From contig NZ_MOMC01000109.1 of assembly GCF_001983105.1 (NCBI RefSeq), positions 10,611-18,218 of the forward strand: a stretch of DNA of 7,608 bases. The letters are read 5' to 3'. Both the position numbers and the translations under genes were made by a program. Below are positions 5,749-7,608 of this stretch, piece by piece. The number at the start of each line of letters is the position of its first letter. The stretch's first letter is position 1. The DNA is from Pseudofrankia asymbiotica. Lineage in GTDB: Bacteria; Actinomycetota; Actinomycetes; Frankiales; Frankiaceae. The notes below the pieces were generated by a model. It searched no databases. It was not told the origin of the DNA and was given only the letters and a program-made list of their open reading frames with translations.

Positions 5749-6564
5749 GTGCTGGCGACGTTGGCGGAGGGCGATCCACAGACAGTCGGCGGCTACCGAG
5801 TGCACGGGCGGCTCGGGTCGGGCGGCATGGGTGCCGTCTATCTCGCCTCCGAGGCGGACGGCCCTCCGGTAGCCATCAAGGTCATCAGGCCGGACCTCGC
5901 GGCGGATCCGGCCTTCCGCGCCCGCTTTCGCCGCGAGGTCGCCGCCGCACGTCGGGTGCGCGGCCGGTTCGTGGCCGAAGTGCTGGCGGCCGACATCGAC
6001 GCTGGCCGGCCGTGGATGGCCATGGAATACGTCGACGGCGTGAGCCTGACCCGGGCGGTCGCCGAGCGAGGCTGCCTCGCCGGCCCCCGGCTCGAGGCCT
6101 TCGCCGCGGGCCTCGCGAGCGCGCTCGCCGCGGTCCACGAGGTCGGGGTCGCGCACCGGGACCTCAAGCCGGGGAACATCCTGCTCGGCGGCGACGGTCT
6201 GAAGGCCATCGACTTCGGCATCGCGCGTGCGCTGGACGAGACGGCACACACCCGGACCGGGGAGATCCTCGGAACGCTCGGCTGGATGGCGCCCGAGCAG
6301 CTGCTCGGCGAGCGCGTCGGCCCCCCGCGAACGTGTTCGCCTGGGCCCTCTGCGTGGCCTTCGCCGCGACGGGGCGCGGGCTGTTCGCCGGGCCGCAGAC
6401 CGACTCACCGATCGCGTCGGCGCTGCGCCGGCTGCATTCCGAGCCCGACCTCGCCGACCTGCCCGACCGGCTCGAACCGCCGCTACGGCGCGCGCTGTCG
6501 CGAGACCCCGCCGCGAGACCTGGCGCGATCGACCTGGTCGGCGAGCTGCTCGGCCGGGAGATAG
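5749..6564 (+). CDS. PknB-type Ser/Thr protein kinase, 5' part (frameshifted)
   Basis: The N-terminal kinase half is well preserved: Gly-rich loop RLGSGGMGAVYLA at 21-33, ATP-binding Lys in VAIK (44), a Glu at 63 (RREV), the catalytic loop HRDLKPGN at 136-143, DFG at 155-157, an activation loop with several Thr, and APEQ at 181-184. The start MLATLAEGDPQTVGGYRVHG is typical of actinobacterial kinases of this class. After about residue 192 the frame changes to an Arg/Pro/Ser-rich sequence with no kinase character and stops at a TAG (6562-6564). The expected C-lobe continues in another frame from 6327. As written, the 271-residue product lacks the C-lobe, linker, membrane helix and sensor domain and should not be an active receptor kinase. 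The GTG at 5749 is used as start. Confidence 0.8.
   Translation: MLATLAEGDPQTVGGYRVHGRLGSGGMGAVYLASEADGPPVAIKVIRPDLAADPAFRARFRREVAAARRVRGRFVAEVLAADIDAGRPWMAMEYVDGVSLTRAVAERGCLAGPRLEAFAAGLASALAAVHEVGVAHRDLKPGNILLGGDGLKAIDFGIARALDETAHTRTGEILGTLGWMAPEQLLGERVGPPRTCSPGPSAWPSPRRGAGCSPGRRPTHRSRRRCAGCIPSPTSPTCPTGSNRRYGARCRETPPRDLARSTWSASCSAGR
6321..6326 (+). other. Frameshift site in a C6 run within the kinase gene
   Basis: Up to the run the kinase reads ...GERVGP; after it the correct continuation is ANVFAWALCVAFAATGRGLF in a frame one base earlier. Adding one C (seven instead of six) restores GERVGPPANVFAW, which has the same length as the usual family segment G-E-x-V-G-P-A-A-D-V-F-A-W. The simplest reading is a one-base loss in this homopolymer. 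It may be a sequencing error, a fixed mutation, or a slippage-prone switch. Confidence 0.8.
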
Positions 6565-6701
6565 CCGGGCTGGCCGCCGCCGAGGCAGCCGTTCGCCAGC
6601 TGGGCGGGGACGCGGAGTATCCGGCCAGCGCGGGGACCGAGCCGCAGGTATCGGCCGCACCCGCGGACCTCGGGGAGCAGCCGGCCCAGCCGTCGCCGAC
6701 G

Positions 6702-6773
6702 GAGGACGCGCGGCCGGCGCCCGTGGAGGACGCGCGGCCGCGGCCGGCGGAGGATGCGCGGCCGCGGCCGGCG
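6702..6773 (+). repeat. 24-bp tandem repeat, three units, in the kinase linker
   Basis: Three in-frame 24-bp units (6702-6725, 6726-6749, 6750-6773) encode EDARPAPV, EDARPRPA and EDARPRPA; units two and three differ by one base (GAC/GAT). They sit in the cytoplasmic juxtamembrane linker. The unit length keeps the frame, so copy number could vary between strains. Confidence 0.85.
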
Positions 6774-7292
6774 GAGTTGCAGGCAGCCGACGTGGTGGAG
6801 CCGGCCTTGCCGGCGCCGACTCCGCCGTCCGCGGTCGCGGAGCCGACGCCGTGGGGGACGTCGGCGTCACCAGCCGAGGAAACATCGTGGCCGCCGGCCG
6901 ATGATCTTCCGGGTCGGCCGATGCCACCAGGTAGCCGGCCGGACCGTCGCCGGCCAGTGGTGCTGCTCGCGGTCGCGGCCGCGGTCCTACTGGCCGTGGT
7001 CGCGGGAACGGTGGCGCTGATCGGTCTGGGCGGCGGGCCCCGAGGAGCCCTGGCCGCGGACGGCGCGACGGCCCCGCGCTCGACTCCGGGGACCGCGTCG
7101 GGGCAGCCTCGTTCCTCCGACGACCGCACGAGGAACGAAGGCCCGGCCGGCGGTGCGTCGGCCGCGTCATCCACCGATTCGTCGCCGGCGGAATCCGGAA
7201 CCGGCGACCGGCCGACAGGCCCAGCCGGGGGCTCCGCCGAACCGGATCAGGGCACCCGGACCACTCCCCCACGCGACGAGCCGACGACGTCC

Positions 7293-7337
7293 CCGGCTCC
7301 GGCACCAGCGCCAGCCCCGGCCCCGGCCCCGGCCCCG
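7293..7337 (+). repeat. Pro-Ala dipeptide repeat in the extracellular linker
   Basis: Fifteen residues of strictly alternating Pro-Ala are encoded by CCG-GCN style codons just before the extracellular domain. Such stretches act as stiff spacers through the cell wall in actinobacterial membrane proteins; that role is inferred. Confidence 0.75.
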
Positions 7338-7608
7338 CGACCCGACCCGGATGGCGGCAAGACCAGCGAGATCGTCTACCACGCCGCGGGCAACTACGCC
7401 GGCGTGATCTGGTTCAACGCGGGAACCGCGAATCCCGAGAAGGGCCGGAACTCCTTCACGGTCAAGGATCTTCTCTGCGGCGACGACTGGAGCATCTACG
7501 CGGAGTACCGCTATGCGGATGCTCAGGGAACCGCGCACGCGGGCCGGGTACAGCTCGGCGGCGACTGCGCCCCGGTCGAACGGTCCGATTCCGTCGCCGG
7601 GCCCCAGT

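Larger units (their letters stand above)
6327..7608 (+). pseudogene. PknB-type Ser/Thr kinase, 3' part: C-lobe, linker, membrane helix, extracellular domain (runs off the window)
   Basis: This frame is open from the shift site to the last base. It begins with the rest of the kinase C-lobe (ANVFAWALCVAFAATGRGLF, then PLRRALSRDPAARPGAIDL, the subdomain XI Arg region). The conserved subdomain IX Asp is Asn here (A-N-V-F-A-W). Next comes a low-complexity Pro/Ala/Glu linker with an 8-residue tandem repeat, a single membrane helix (VVLLAVAAAVLLAVVAGTVA, about 6957-7028) preceded by Arg residues, a Ser/Thr/Gly/Pro-rich outside linker ending in a Pro-Ala repeat, and a globular extracellular domain (about 7350 to the window end) with two Cys (LLCGDDW and GGDCAPV). 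With one base restored, the whole gene 5749 to beyond 7608 would encode a normal receptor-type kinase of over 600 residues. A gene caller might start it at the GTG at 6333, which is not a real start. Confidence 0.75.

Noticed and set aside
5692..7305. A 537-codon open frame on the minus strand opposite the kinase gene
   Set aside because: It is Arg/Pro/Ala-rich with no domain pattern and lies antisense to clear kinase motifs; long antisense frames are expected in very GC-rich DNA.

Overview
This 7.6 kb window is very GC-rich, with coding bias and frequent GTG starts typical of a high-GC actinomycete (Streptomyces- or Frankia-like). The exact genus cannot be told from the sequence. No IS element, CRISPR array, tRNA or rRNA was found. 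The window holds ordinary accessory and housekeeping genes, two damaged genes, and one short unrecognised ORF.

Left part (1-2784): the 3' half of an NAD-dependent epimerase/dehydratase (extended SDR) reads rightward and ends at 496. It faces a leftward block: an AraC-family regulator (start probably 2784), a YchJ/SEC-C protein (1927-1550) and a methylenetetrahydrofolate-reductase-like protein (1464-598). The gaps inside that block are 59 and 85 bases, so it may be one transcript. A perfect 12-bp hairpin at 526-554 lies between the convergent ends of the epimerase and the reductase and probably terminates both.

Middle (2785-4745): divergent from the AraC gene is a 52-residue acidic ORF with a near-ideal ribosome binding site. 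Its stop overlaps (GTGA) the start of an Fsr-like MFS efflux transporter. An AraC/NimR-type regulator next to a drug-exporter-type MFS gene suggests a small inducible efflux module. Seven bases beyond the transporter, on the opposite strand, lies the last ~85 codons of a flavodoxin/FMN-reductase-like gene whose 5' part is missing: a truncated pseudogene. It is followed by about 240 bases without a gene.

Right part (4746-7608): a two-helix membrane protein with a probable PH/GRAM-like C-terminal domain is followed by a PknB-type Ser/Thr kinase. The kinase catalytic domain is interrupted by a one-base frameshift in a six-C run (6321-6326). Beyond it, in another frame, the rest of the protein continues open to the window edge: C-lobe, repeat-containing Pro/Ala/Glu linker, one membrane helix and an extracellular two-cysteine domain. 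The conserved Asp of kinase subdomain IX is Asn here, so real decay is possible, but a sequencing error in the C run must be excluded.

No clearly new multi-gene system is visible. The best leads are the coupled 52-residue ORF, the frameshifted receptor kinase with its unfamiliar sensor domain, and the flavodoxin remnant.
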